Positions 63,760 through 64,000 of a stretch of DNA of 64,000 nt are shown in pieces (the first letter of the stretch is position 1; the number at the start of each line of letters is the position of its first letter). Where the stretch lies: positions 48,231 to 112,230 of the forward strand of contig JAIOIW010000047.1 in the NCBI GenBank assembly GCA_019912385.1. The letters run 5' to 3'. The notes beneath the pieces are model-generated. The model had not been told where the DNA came from and searched no databases. It worked only from the letters and a program-made list of their open reading frames with translations. A program made the position numbers and the translations under genes. The stretch comes from Notoacmeibacter sp. Lineage in GTDB: Bacteria > Pseudomonadota > Alphaproteobacteria > Rhizobiales > Rhizobiaceae.

Positions 63760-64000
63760 AAGCATATGCGCCGGCATTGGCGGGGGGATTTCCATGAAGA
63801 TCCGGCGCGCGGTCGCAATTGTGTCAGGTGCTATTCCGCCGGCCGGCGCAACGCGTACGGACCTGCCGCTGCCGCGCAACCGGCGAAACGGATGGCAAGC
63901 CCGGGATAACCTGGTCGGCAACGGATCCCGGTTTTGGCCGCCGAACAAGAGAACCTGAGAAATCCACAATCAATTCAGAAAATCAAATGGTGACCCCGAC
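63760..64000. other. Right-end stretch without recognised gene
   Basis: Nothing supportable is seen downstream of the FCD regulator; the window ends here. Confidence 0.4.

Overview
The window looks like chromosomal DNA of a high-GC alphaproteobacterium, most probably of the Hyphomicrobiales (Rhizobiales). Support for this: a 107-bp intergenic mosaic repeat resembling the rhizobial RIME/Bru-RS family, a Mur-type Fur protein divergent from a sitABCD manganese transporter, DUF995 secreted proteins, a pstSCAB-phoU-phoB operon behind a PHO box, and dense ATGA-coupled operons. No rRNA, tRNA, CRISPR array or intact insertion sequence was seen. Genus cannot be read from the sequence alone.

Layout. 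(1) 1-4145: a polar amino-acid ABC uptake operon led by an Lrp/AsnC regulator and ending in a ureohydrolase cut by the window edge, with a divergent Asp/Glu-racemase-like gene. (2) 4146-12272: an accessory stretch with long non-coding gaps, a 26-bp dispersed repeat, a DUF2726-like nuclease gene, and a retron-type reverse transcriptase fused to a trypsin-like protease. A 16-bp inverted repeat enclosing hairpins lies directly upstream of the RT and is my candidate for its msr-msd RNA. A berberine-bridge-like oxidoreductase with a divergent HxlR-SCP2 regulator, an orphan protein and a small secreted protein follow. (3) 12273-20668: an exopolysaccharide locus (galE, two GH26-like proteins, DUF995, ugd, a processive GT2, a UXS-like epimerase). 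(4) 20830-25398: a soluble seven-PAS hybrid histidine kinase. (5) 25739-31923: PHO box and pstSCAB-phoU-phoB. (6) 31934-39259 (minus): a cobalamin riboswitch driving btuB-F-C-D-like genes and a dedicated exbB-exbD-exbD-tonB set. (7) 39352-46437: homoprotocatechuate (3,4-dihydroxyphenylacetate) catabolism, with hpaR divergent from hpaF-hpaE-hpaD, a second unrelated extradiol dioxygenase, an aromatic amino-acid decarboxylase and an AbrB-type membrane protein. (8) 46441-53276: a glycine-zipper lipoprotein, ribB with a degenerate cyclohydrolase domain, sitABCD/mur, trxC and a DUF302 gene. (9) 53625-63759: a NIT-domain chemoreceptor, then an N-carbamoyl-amino-acid/allantoate amidohydrolase divergent from a Dpp-type ABC operon (with a fused permease-ATPase) and its FCD/GntR regulator, sharing a perfect 20-bp palindrome.

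The best candidate for something undescribed is the retron locus at 5573-7284. The protein family (retron RT plus protease) is of a kind I recall from surveys. The RNA proposed here, and the overlap of its 3' repeat arm with the likely RT start codon, are inferences from sequence and need testing.
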